Below, one piece after another: positions 18,001-27,420 of a DNA stretch of 64,000 bases (positions within the stretch are counted from its first letter, which is position 1; the number at the start of each line of letters is the position of its first letter). This DNA comes from Actinomycetes bacterium. GTDB taxonomy: Bacteria > Actinomycetota > Acidimicrobiia > Acidimicrobiales > RAAP-2. The translations under genes and the position numbers were made by a program. Location: contig JAJYBR010000001.1 of NCBI GenBank assembly GCA_021778895.1, positions 1 to 64,000 of the forward strand, written 5' to 3'. The notes beneath the pieces are model-generated. The model saw nothing but the letters and a program-made list of their open reading frames with translations. It was not told the DNA's origin and did no database searches.

Positions 18001-19236
18001 ATGGACTCGGAGAGGAGCGACGTGGAGACGACCCCCCTGCTGGTGATCGGTGCCAGTTGGTGCCCGGACTGCCGGCGGGCCAAGACCTTCCTCGGCGACC
18101 ACCACGTCCCCTACGAGTGGATCGACCTCGACCAGCAACCCGAGCACCGCGCACGGGTCGAGGAGCTCAACGGGGGCGCCCGGGTGATCCCCACGATCAT
18201 CTTCCCCGACGGGTCGCACCTGGCCGAGCCCTCGAACGACCAGCTGGCCGACAAGATCGGCCTGGTGCGCGTCGCCCGCGAGCGCTCCTACGACGTGGTG
18301 GTCGTCGGTGGCGGCCCCGCGGGGCTCACGGCCGCCCTCTACCTGGCGCGCGAGGGGGCGACGACGCTGGTCGTGGAGCGCTCCGCGGTCGGTGGCCAGG
18401 TGGCCATCACCGAGCGCCTCGACAACTACCCCGGCTTCCCCGACGGGATCGCGGGCCAGGACCTGGCCACCCGCATGCGCCAGCAGGCCGAGCGGGCGGG
18501 CGTCGAGATCCTCGAGGCCGTCGCGGTCTCGGCGCTCGCGCCGCGCGACGACGGTGCCCTCGACGTGGTGACCCCGACCGCGACCTACCGCGCCCGGGCC
18601 GTCGTCGTGGCGACCGGCTCGACCTACCGGCGCACCGGCGCCGAGGGCGAGGCCGACCTCATCGGGGCGGGGGTGCACTTCTGTGCGACCTGCGACGGAC
18701 CCTTCTACCGCGGCGCTCCCGAGGTGGTCGTCGTCGGGGGCGGCAACAGCGGTCTCGAAGAGGGCCTCTACCTGACCCAGTTCGCCGAGCACGTCACCGT
18801 GGTCGAGGCCGCCCCGGCCCTCACCGCGGGCCGCCTGGCCCAGGACCGGGTGGCCGCACACCCGGGAATGGACGCGCTCACCGCGACCGCGGTGGCCGCC
18901 TTCGAGGGCGACGCCACCGGCAAGCTCACGGCGGTCGTCCTCGAGGACCGCGAGACCGGCGAGCGCCGCCGGCACCCGGCGTCGGCCGCCTTCGTCTTCA
19001 TCGGGCTCGATCCCAACACCGAGGTGCTGGGCGGCCAGGCCGACCTGGACGATGCGGGCTTCGTCGTGAGCGATGAGCGTCTGGCGACCGGGGTGCCCGG
19101 CGTCTTCGTCGCCGGCGACGTCCGGCACGGCTCGACCAAGCAGCTCGCCGCCGCGGCGGGCGAGGGTGCGACCGTCGCGCTGGCCGTGCGCCACCACCTG
19201 GAGCGCGCGGCGTCGACGGTGGCGGCGGGGTCCTAG
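18001..19236 (+). CDS. Glutaredoxin-thioredoxin reductase fusion protein
   Basis: This is a 411-residue fusion. Residues about 12-85 are a glutaredoxin/mycoredoxin-like domain with the redox pair Cys21-Pro-Asp-Cys24 (GASWCPDC). Residues about 96-400 are a low-molecular-weight thioredoxin reductase with FAD motif VVVGGGPAGLTAALYLAREG, redox centre Cys228-Ala-Thr-Cys231 (HFCATCDGPFY), NADPH motif VVVGGGNSGLEEG and FAD-closing GVFVAGDVRHGSTKQ. Electrons would pass from NADPH through FAD and the CATC pair to the fused glutaredoxin. It is controlled by the divergent TetR gene and has a leaderless promoter. Confidence 0.9.
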   Translation: MDSERSDVETTPLLVIGASWCPDCRRAKTFLGDHHVPYEWIDLDQQPEHRARVEELNGGARVIPTIIFPDGSHLAEPSNDQLADKIGLVRVARERSYDVVVVGGGPAGLTAALYLAREGATTLVVERSAVGGQVAITERLDNYPGFPDGIAGQDLATRMRQQAERAGVEILEAVAVSALAPRDDGALDVVTPTATYRARAVVVATGSTYRRTGAEGEADLIGAGVHFCATCDGPFYRGAPEVVVVGGGNSGLEEGLYLTQFAEHVTVVEAAPALTAGRLAQDRVAAHPGMDALTATAVAAFEGDATGKLTAVVLEDRETGERRRHPASAAFVFIGLDPNTEVLGGQADLDDAGFVVSDERLATGVPGVFVAGDVRHGSTKQLAAAAGEGATVALAVRHHLERAASTVAAGS

Positions 19237-20348
19237 CCCGCCAGGGCGTCGAACAGAATCGCGCCCACCTGGTCGGTCTCCAGGAGGAACCCGTCGTGGC
19301 CGGCCGGTGAGCTGATGATGCGCGTGGGACCCGAGCGCGGGATCAGGCGGGCCAGCTCGTCTTGGAGCTCGCGCGGGTAGAGGCGGTCCGAGGCGATGCC
19401 GGCCACGGTGACGGGCACGCGCACCGACTTGAGCGCGGCGACCACGCCCCCGCGCCCGCGCCCCACGTCGTGGTGGTTCATGGCCTCGGAGAGCACGATG
19501 TAGCTGTTGGGGTCGAAGCGGGCCACCAGCTTGTCGCCGGCGTGGCGCAGGTACGACTCGATCGCGTAGCGCCCGCCGTCGAGGACCGCGCGGTCGTCTT
19601 GGGCCTCGCGCCCGAAGCGGTCCTCGAACTCGGTCCACGTGCGGTAGCTGAACTGGCCGATGCCCCGGGCGATGGCCAGCCCGGTCACCGGCGCCTCGCC
19701 GTCGTAGTAGTCGCCGCCGCGGAAGTGGGTGTCGGCCTCGATGGCGCGCACCTGCAAGGTGCACAGCGCGATCTGGTCGGCGGTGCCGGCCGCCCCGGCC
19801 GCCAGCACCACGGCGCGCGACACCCGGTCGGGCAGGCCGACCGCCCACTCCAGGGCGCGCATCGCGCCCATCGACCCGCCCACGACGGCGGCGAAGCGCT
19901 CGATGCCCAGCTGGTCGGCGAGGCGGGCCTCGATCGCCACCTGGTCCCGGATCGTGACGACGGGGAAGCGCGAGCCGTAGGGGCGTCCCGTCGAGTCCAG
20001 GCTCGAGGGGCCGGTCGTGCCCTGGCAGCCGCCCAGGACGTTCGGGCACACCAGGAAGAACCGGTCGGTGTCGAGGGGCTGGCCCGGGCCCACCAGGGCG
20101 TCCCACCAGCCCGGCGACGGATGGCCCGGCCCGGCCGGGCCAGCGAGGTGGGAGTCGCCCGTGAGGGCGTGCAGCACCAGGACCGCGTTGGTGCGGTGCG
20201 CGTTGAGGTGCCCCCAGGTCTCGTAGGCGACGGTCACCTCGTCGAGGTGCCCGCCCCCTTCCAGGTCGATGCCGCCCGGGGCGTCGAGGGTCGCCAGGAT
20301 CCGCCCGCCCGGGTCGTCGCCCGGGCGCCAGTAGGTGGCCGGGCTCAC
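19233..20348 (-). CDS. metX: Homoserine O-acetyltransferase (MetX)
   Basis: The 371-residue alpha/beta hydrolase has nucleophile Ser159 in VVGGSMGAMRALEW, an acid in IASDRLYP and His in SPAGHDGFL, giving the full triad. The N-terminal VAYETWGHLNAHRTNAVLVLHALTGDSH is diagnostic for MetX. It acylates homoserine for direct sulfhydrylation. The GTG start overlaps the stop of metY (GTGA), so the pair is a two-gene operon transcribed leftward from the promoter near 21,690. Confidence 0.93.
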   Translation of the reverse strand: MSPATYWRPGDDPGGRILATLDAPGGIDLEGGGHLDEVTVAYETWGHLNAHRTNAVLVLHALTGDSHLAGPAGPGHPSPGWWDALVGPGQPLDTDRFFLVCPNVLGGCQGTTGPSSLDSTGRPYGSRFPVVTIRDQVAIEARLADQLGIERFAAVVGGSMGAMRALEWAVGLPDRVSRAVVLAAGAAGTADQIALCTLQVRAIEADTHFRGGDYYDGEAPVTGLAIARGIGQFSYRTWTEFEDRFGREAQDDRAVLDGGRYAIESYLRHAGDKLVARFDPNSYIVLSEAMNHHDVGRGRGGVVAALKSVRVPVTVAGIASDRLYPRELQDELARLIPRSGPTRIISSPAGHDGFLLETDQVGAILFDALAG

Positions 20349-21643
20349 CGGCCCGTGGCGGACTCGAACCCTCGAGCGAGGTCGGCCAGGAGGTCCTCTA
20401 AGGACTCGAGGCCCACCGACAACCGGATCAGGTCGGGCGACACCCCCGAGCTGCGCTGCTCGTCGGGCGTCAGCTGGGAGTGCGTCGTCGATGCCGGGTG
20501 GATCGCGAGGCTCCGCACGTCCCCGACGTTAGCCAAGTGGCTGAAGAGCGTCAGGCCCTCGATGAAGCGGCGACCCGCCTCGGCGTCCCCGCGGATGCCG
20601 AAGGCGATGATGGCGCCGGCCCCGCGGGGCAGGTCGCGCAGCTGGCGCTCGTGCCAGGGGCTCGAGGCCAGTCCCGCGTAGGCGACCCAGGCGACGTCCT
20701 CGCGCGCCTCGAGCCAGGTGGCGACTGCGGTGGCGTTGGCCACGTGGCGCTCCATGCGCAGGCTCAGGGTCTCGATGCCCTGGAGGATGAGGAACGCGTT
20801 GAACGGTGAGATGGCCGCCCCCATGTCCCGCAGGTACTGCAAGCGGGCCTTGAGGACGAAGCGGGCCGCGCGCAGCGGCTCGGGCAGCTCGGCCAGCACC
20901 AGGCCGTGGTAGCTGGGGTCGGGCTCGGTGAAGGCCGGAAAGCGGCCGCTGGCCTCGTAGTCGAAGTGCCCACCATCCACGATGATGCCGCCGATCGAGG
21001 TCCCGTGGCCCCCGAGGAACTTCGTGGCCGAGTGGACGACGATGTCGGCGCCCAGGTCGAGAGGACGCGCCAGGTAGGGGGTGGCCAGCGTGTTGTCGAC
21101 GACGAGCGGGACCCCGGCGGCGTGGGCCACGCCCGCGACAGCGGCCACATCGAGGACGTCGCCCTTGGGGTTCCCCAGCATCTCGGCGTAGAAGGCGCGG
21201 GTGCGCGGCGTGACCGCCCGAGCCCAGGCCTGCGGGTCGTCGGGCTCGGTGACGAACGTGACGTCGATGCCGAACTTGGGCAGCGTGTGGTGCAGCAGCG
21301 AGTACGTGCCGCCGTAGAGCGAGCTCGAGGCGACGACGTGGCCGCCACCCTCGGCCAGCGTCAAAAGCGTCACGGTCTCGGCGGCCTGGCCCGACGCCAC
21401 CGCCAGCGCGGCCACGCCGTGCTCGAGCGCGGCGACGCGCTCTTCGAGCACGTTCTGGGTCGGGTTCATGATGCGGGTGTAGATGTTCCCGCTCTCGCGC
21501 AGGTCGAAGAGCGCGGCGGCGTGCTCGGTGTCGCGGAACACGAAGCTGCTCGTCTGGTAGATGGGCACCGCGCGGGCCCCGGTCGTCGGGTCGGGCACAG
21601 CGCCCGCGTGGATCTGCTGCGTCTCGAAGCCCCAGTCGCTCAC
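20345..21643 (-). CDS. metY: O-acetylhomoserine sulfhydrylase (MetY)
   Basis: The 432-residue PLP enzyme of the Cys/Met metabolism family begins WGFETQQIHAGAVPDPTTGARAVPIYQTSSF. The PLP lysine is in HSATKFLGGHGTSIGG. The extended central insert (FPAFTEPDPSYHGL) is typical of O-acetylhomoserine sulfhydrylase as opposed to cystathionine synthases. It makes homocysteine from O-acetylhomoserine and sulfide. The GTG at 21643 has AAGGAGG upstream. Transcription is from a TTGACT-N18-TAGATT promoter that carries an inverted repeat. Confidence 0.93.
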   Translation of the reverse strand: MSDWGFETQQIHAGAVPDPTTGARAVPIYQTSSFVFRDTEHAAALFDLRESGNIYTRIMNPTQNVLEERVAALEHGVAALAVASGQAAETVTLLTLAEGGGHVVASSSLYGGTYSLLHHTLPKFGIDVTFVTEPDDPQAWARAVTPRTRAFYAEMLGNPKGDVLDVAAVAGVAHAAGVPLVVDNTLATPYLARPLDLGADIVVHSATKFLGGHGTSIGGIIVDGGHFDYEASGRFPAFTEPDPSYHGLVLAELPEPLRAARFVLKARLQYLRDMGAAISPFNAFLILQGIETLSLRMERHVANATAVATWLEAREDVAWVAYAGLASSPWHERQLRDLPRGAGAIIAFGIRGDAEAGRRFIEGLTLFSHLANVGDVRSLAIHPASTTHSQLTPDEQRSSGVSPDLIRLSVGLESLEDLLADLARGFESATGR

Positions 21644-21669
21644 GCTCGCCTCCTTGGCCGCTCGTCGTG

Positions 21670-21706
21670 ATCGGACAATCTACATAAATCCGATTGAAGT
21701 AGTCAA
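21670..21706 (-). promoter_or_regulatory. metYX promoter with Rrf2-like operator
   Basis: On the minus strand a -35 TTGACT (21701-21706), an 18-base spacer and a -10 TAGATT (21677-21682) form one of the best sigma-70-type promoters in the window. An inverted repeat ATCGGA (21670-21675) / TCCGAT (21689-21694) brackets the -10. The TTGACT...TCGGA pattern resembles boxes of Rrf2-family regulators (IscR/CymR type), which would fit sulfur control; that link is inference. Confidence 0.6.
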
Positions 21707-21736
21707 TAATTCGTGGGGACGCATCCCGCCACTCGT

Positions 21737-23410
<1,674 letters not shown>

Positions 23411-23586
23411 GACCCTCCAGCGACGGACTCTGGCGCGCGAGCGACACGTCGGCGGAGGGTCGCCGAGCGAGCGTCGCGGACATGGCGCTCACCGTAGCGG
23501 GCGGGCGACACGGGGAACGTCGTCCTTGACGTTGTCGCGCGGTTGTGACTTGCTAGCCTGCCAGGAACGGTGTGAGGGAGGGCCTC

Positions 23587-24420
23587 ATGGGTGTGCCAGG
23601 AATAGGGAGCCGCGGGCGTGGCCGGATGGCGGCGACCGGAGTGCGTCGAGCGGCAGTCGTGGCATTCGCGACGTTCTTGACCGTGGGCCTGACGCCGCTG
23701 ACCGCCTCCGCGGCCACCAACATTTACAGCGGCACGGGCTACGACGTGTCGTACCCGAACTGCACGGACAGTGTGCCGTACAACCCGACGTTCGGCATCG
23801 TCGGGATGACTGGCGGGCGCCCCTTCTCCACCAACGGGTGCGCAGCGACCGAGTGGCAAACCGCGTCGAAATGGTCGGTCGGACCTTCGGCATACTTCAA
23901 CACCGGCTACGCCGGCGCGTACGCCAAGTCGATCACAGGTACCTGTTCCGGCTTGTCGCAGACTACTGCTGTCAACTTGGGCACGTTCAACGGCCTAAAG
24001 GGTCACGCAATCAGCCAAGCCGAAGAGGCCTGGGCGATTGGGTGCAGCGAGGTCGACTGGGCTCAATCAGTTCTTGGCGGGTTCACAACGTCTGCGCCCG
24101 TGATGTGGTGGGCCGATATCGAGACCGGTAACAGCTGGTCGATGAACACGAGTCTCAACCAGTTCACGATCGATGGAATCAGTTACGAAATGCAGCACAT
24201 GACCTCAGTTCCGGGTCTGGGCGGCATCTACTCCACCGTGGCCTCGTGGTCCAAGATCACCGGGAGCGCATCGTGGACGCCGACGCCCCCTCCCTCGGCC
24301 AACTGGGTCGCTGGCGTGACGAACTGCACCAATGCCTCGTCGCCGTTCGACACCAGCGTGCCCGCATGGCTGGTTCAGACGAGCCAGACCGGAAGCGTTG
24401 ACGTCGACACCGTCTGTTGA
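23587..24420 (+). CDS. Secreted GH25-like / DUF1906-type protein
   Basis: The 277-residue exported protein has a signal peptide of about 38 residues (GVRRAAVVAFATFLTVGLTP, cleavage near TASAA). The mature part, with GYDVSYPNCTD, FNTGYAGAYAKS and MWWADIETGNSWSMNTSLN, resembles secreted TIM-barrel hydrolases of the glycoside hydrolase 25-like group. The DxE in WADIETG sits where the catalytic acid pair is found. Cell-wall hydrolysis is possible but not proven. A TAGCCT -10 box is at 23554-23559; GGGAGGG precedes the chosen ATG. An in-frame GTG at 23572 is an alternative start. Confidence 0.65.
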   Translation: MGVPGIGSRGRGRMAATGVRRAAVVAFATFLTVGLTPLTASAATNIYSGTGYDVSYPNCTDSVPYNPTFGIVGMTGGRPFSTNGCAATEWQTASKWSVGPSAYFNTGYAGAYAKSITGTCSGLSQTTAVNLGTFNGLKGHAISQAEEAWAIGCSEVDWAQSVLGGFTTSAPVMWWADIETGNSWSMNTSLNQFTIDGISYEMQHMTSVPGLGGIYSTVASWSKITGSASWTPTPPPSANWVAGVTNCTNASSPFDTSVPAWLVQTSQTGSVDVDTVC

Positions 24421-24513
24421 CGAGTGATCGGTCGGAGCCCGCTCGTAGCGAAGGGTGTGACCCGGCTACGGTGAGGTGTGCAGCCGCGAAGGCGTGGCGC
24501 ACAGGAGTCCGTT

Positions 24514-24747
24514 ATGGGTGATTCCGAGGATCCAGTCGAGCGCTTCGTCCATCAGACACCGGTTCCCGCCGAGAGCGACCCCGTTGCCCGTGTGCCCGAC
24601 TCCTCGTCGACGCATCGGCGGCGAGGCTGGCTCCTGCGCTTCCTGTTCGAGAAGCGGCCTAGCCCCTACAGCTCGATCTCCCCGCGTCGTGCCGACGGAA
24701 CGCGAACCAAGCTTTTCTTTTTCAACGGCAGCGGCCGCGGGCGCTAG
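24514..24747 (+). CDS. Small hypothetical protein, 77 residues
   Basis: The product is acidic at the start (MGDSEDPVERF) and strongly basic later (SSTHRRRGWLLRFLFEKRP; SPRRADGTRTKLFFFNGSGRGR). No domain or membrane helix is recognised. The ATG at 24514 has AGGAG upstream. A GTG at 24478, five bases after a TACGGT box, would give a leaderless alternative with 12 extra residues. It is convergent with the aminotransferase. Confidence 0.4.
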   Translation: MGDSEDPVERFVHQTPVPAESDPVARVPDSSSTHRRRGWLLRFLFEKRPSPYSSISPRRADGTRTKLFFFNGSGRGR

Positions 24748-24770
24748 CCCGACGGCGCGGCACCTCCGGC

Positions 24771-25952
24771 TCAGCTCGTCCGGAGTGCGCCGACGTACTC
24801 ACCGAGCCGCGTGAGTCCTTCGCGCAACTCCTCGCGCGATACCGAGTAGGACAGCCGCACGTGCGTGTGAGCGGTCGCGGTACCGAAGTCGCGGCCCGGC
24901 GTGAGAGCGACGTGGGCGCGCTCGAGCGCGTCCTCGCAGAACTGCCACGCGTCGAGCCCGGTGCTCGACACGTCGAAGTAGGCGTAGAAGGCCCCGTCGG
25001 GAGTGACGGTGACGGGCAGGCCCAGGTGTGAGAGACCGTCGACGACGATGCGCCGGCGCTCGACCAGGTCCCGACGGCGATCCTCGCTGAGAGCCAATGA
25101 TTCCGGAGTGAAGCAGGCGAGGGCGGCCATCTGGGCGGGAGCTGACGCGCACAAGAAGTAGTTCATGGCCAGGCGCTCCACGGGCTCGACGAGTGCCTCG
25201 GGCAGCAGGCACCAACCCAGGCGCCACCCGGTCATCCCGAAGTACTTCGAGAAGCTGTTGATGACGATGGCGTCCGGGTCGCCGGCGAGGATCGTGGGTA
25301 CCGCCGTACCGTCGGACTCGGGATCAGCGAGGTTCAGGTAGATCTCGTCGACGATGCGCCAGGTGTCGCGAGCGCGAGCCAGGTCGCAGATCGCCACCAG
25401 CTCGGCCGACGGGATGCGGGTCCCCGTCGGGTTCGCGGGGCTGGCCATCATGACGGCGCTGGTGTGCTCGGTCCACGCGCCTGCCACGGTATCCGCGCTG
25501 AGCTGGAGCCGTGTCGCCGGCGTTGTGGGCACGGAGACGACACGTCCGCCGAAGGAGGCCACCAGCTGGCGGTTGCACGGGTAGGCCGGGTCGGCGAGCA
25601 GGATCTCGTCGTCGGGTTCCGTGGTCGCGGCGATGACGAGGAGCAGGGCCGATGACGCTCCTGACGTGATCGCGATCCGCGCGGGATCGACGGTGACGCC
25701 ATGGCGGTCGCGGTAGAAGCCGGCGATCGCCTGACGCAGCACGGGCAGGCCGAGGGCCGGCGTGTAGGGGAGGGGACGGCCGTCCATGACTTCGCGCATC
25801 GCTTCGCGCACCGCCGGTGGCGCCCCGTAGTCGGGCTCGCCGAGACTGAGCTTCACGACGTGGTGGCCTGCCGCCTCGAGCTCGGCGGCGCGCTGCCCGA
25901 AGGACATGGCGTAGAAGGGCTCAACGGTCTGGGCGCGCTGGGCGATCTTCAT
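24771..25952 (-). CDS. Class I/II PLP-dependent aminotransferase (AspC/ArAT-like)
   Basis: The 393-residue fold-type I aminotransferase has KLSLGEPDYGAPPAVREAM, ITSGASSALLLVI, the MMASPANPTGTRIP loop, IVDEIYLNL and the PLP lysine in INSFSKYFGMTGWRLGWCLLP. The C-terminal arginine is in HVRLSYSV. The substrate may be aspartate, an aromatic or a branched amino acid; motifs cannot decide. The ATG at 25952 (MKIAQRAQ) was chosen because GAAGGAG lies six bases upstream. Monocistronic. Confidence 0.88.
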   Translation of the reverse strand: MKIAQRAQTVEPFYAMSFGQRAAELEAAGHHVVKLSLGEPDYGAPPAVREAMREVMDGRPLPYTPALGLPVLRQAIAGFYRDRHGVTVDPARIAITSGASSALLLVIAATTEPDDEILLADPAYPCNRQLVASFGGRVVSVPTTPATRLQLSADTVAGAWTEHTSAVMMASPANPTGTRIPSAELVAICDLARARDTWRIVDEIYLNLADPESDGTAVPTILAGDPDAIVINSFSKYFGMTGWRLGWCLLPEALVEPVERLAMNYFLCASAPAQMAALACFTPESLALSEDRRRDLVERRRIVVDGLSHLGLPVTVTPDGAFYAYFDVSSTGLDAWQFCEDALERAHVALTPGRDFGTATAHTHVRLSYSVSREELREGLTRLGEYVGALRTS

Positions 25953-26124
25953 GGGCACTCCTTCGATCTGGGGACGCACCGTGGTGGGCGACTGCTGAAC
26001 GGCGCGAACTCATCGTGACACGTGGCCGGGGCCACCCGTCGGAGGTTCCCGGCTGGCGCGAGTGCAGCGGCTGCCCCCGGCTTCGCCCTTGGCTACCGTG
26101 GAACGGATCGAGAAAGGACGAGCC

Positions 26125-26919
26125 GTGGCTGGCGCAGAACCGAGTCCCGGGGCCTACTTCGAGCGTGAGTCGGTTCGCCGATTCCGTCCGACACCGCACG
26201 TCGGGGGAGGCTGGAATCCCGACGAGCAGCACATCGCGCCCGCCATCGGCCTGCTCGCGCACATGATCGAGCTCGACCGCGACGAGCGTCGGGAGGACGA
26301 TCTGGTTATTTCGCGGCTGTCGTGCGACATCCTGGGCACCATTCCCTTGGAGAGCGTCGAGATCGCGGTTGACGTGCTACGGCCCGGTCGCACCATCGAG
26401 CTCGTCGAGGCGCGACTGATCCACGACGGACGAAACGCAGCCCTGGCACGCGCGTGGCTCGTCCGCCGCCACGACACGCGGGACTACGCGGGCACGCCAC
26501 TCGTCCGAATCACTCCACCGGACGACTTGCCGACACGCACCCCGGGTGATCTGTGGCCCGGCGGCTTCGTTCGCTCCGTCGAGGCCCGAAGCGCGGGTGG
26601 TGAACCCGGTCGCGCGACGTTCTGGATCCGCACCGACGTCGAGCTGGTCGCCGGCGAGACGGCCAGTCCCACTGCCCGGATGCTCGGGTTCGTCGACATC
26701 GCCAATGGAGCGACACCGCGAGTCTCGGCCGAGGAGGTCTTCTTTCCCAACCTCGACCTCACCGCGCACATCTTCCGCGAGCCCCGCGGTGACTGGGTGG
26801 GCTTCGACACGTACGTGTCCTTCGGGCTCGATGGACGCGGGCTCACACACACCGTGCTCCACGACGTCACCGGACCGCTGGGCGCCGTCGAGCAGACACT
26901 CACGGTGCGACCGCGCTGA
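26125..26919 (+). CDS. Acyl-CoA thioesterase-like protein (double hotdog, TesB/4HBT_3 type)
   Basis: The 264-residue protein of the size of a two-hotdog thioesterase has DDLVISRLSCDILGTIPLESVEIAVDVLRPGRTIELVEA in the first half. RATFWIRTDVELVAGE and ISFGLDGRGLTHTVLHD-like text (VSFGLDGRGLTHTVLHDVTG) in the second match the family end. It is likely to act on acyl-CoA in the cytoplasm; substrate unknown. The GTG at 26125 follows GAAAGGA, with a TACCGT box at 26094-26099. It is the last backbone gene before the accessory region. Confidence 0.75.
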   Translation: MAGAEPSPGAYFERESVRRFRPTPHVGGGWNPDEQHIAPAIGLLAHMIELDRDERREDDLVISRLSCDILGTIPLESVEIAVDVLRPGRTIELVEARLIHDGRNAALARAWLVRRHDTRDYAGTPLVRITPPDDLPTRTPGDLWPGGFVRSVEARSAGGEPGRATFWIRTDVELVAGETASPTARMLGFVDIANGATPRVSAEEVFFPNLDLTAHIFREPRGDWVGFDTYVSFGLDGRGLTHTVLHDVTGPLGAVEQTLTVRPR

Positions 26920-27159
26920 TCTCGCGGCCACCGGTCGCAACGTGCGTCTTTGCGTCACTCGCACACCGCCTCTGACTCACCAACTGTCGGTAGTCGACCA
27001 CGGAATGCCACGTCGCGCCGGAGGCGACCTAGCAATCTGACGTTCGCTGATCGAAACTCGCAGCCGATGTCACGTGGGTGTTCCTAGTGGCTGGAGGTGT
27101 CCTCACCAGACTGTGTCCTTGTGGGCACTTCCCAACTGACACGGGGCCTAGTCTGAGAG
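26920..27159. other. Intergenic stretch at the edge of the accessory region
   Basis: I see no gene in these 240 bases. The G+C content begins to fall here, and the end of the stretch contains the TAGTCT box of the repeated mini-ORF. Confidence 0.5.
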
Positions 27160-27215
27160 ATGAGATTCGCGCGGAACCATTCGCGGAGGTTCGCGCGGAA
27201 GTCCCGCCCCCGTGG
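27149..27215 (+). repeat. Direct repeat copy 1 (tRNA-Arg upstream sequence)
   Basis: About 65 bases match 35927-35991 with roughly seven differences. The match runs from the TAG(T/G)CT box through GAGGTTCGCGCGGAAGTC and stops at GCCCCCGT, the first eight bases of the tRNA-Arg gene. The tRNA itself is not present here. The two copies bracket the 27.2-35.98 kb segment. Confidence 0.8.
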
Positions 27216-27231
27216 GACATCCGCGAATTAG
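27160..27231 (+). CDS. Arg-rich leaderless mini-ORF, copy 1 (23 residues)
   Basis: TAGTCT ends five bases before the ATG, the window's leaderless pattern. The peptide starts MRFARNHSRRFARKSRPR and shares ARN-SRRFARKSRPR with the copy beside the tRNA. It may be a leader peptide remnant or simply the coding potential of duplicated promoter DNA. Confidence 0.3.
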   Translation: MRFARNHSRRFARKSRPRGTSAN

Positions 27232-27420
27232 TCATGACCAGGACTTCTAAGCCGCCGAGTATCGCGTGGACCCTCGTCCATTGGAACGTGAAGTTCGTGC
27301 GTTTGGAACGCCATTTCGGGCGGTGACAAAGGTGCGGACTTCTAACCCGGCGTTGAAGATGGTCTTTGTCTTTCGAAGTAGACCAGTAGGAGGGACTGGC
27401 TGACTTTGTCTCGCGGCAAA
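27232..27420. other. Intergenic stretch after the mini-ORF
   Basis: These bases lie downstream of the helicase stop and contain no open frame or hairpin that I can support. Confidence 0.4.
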
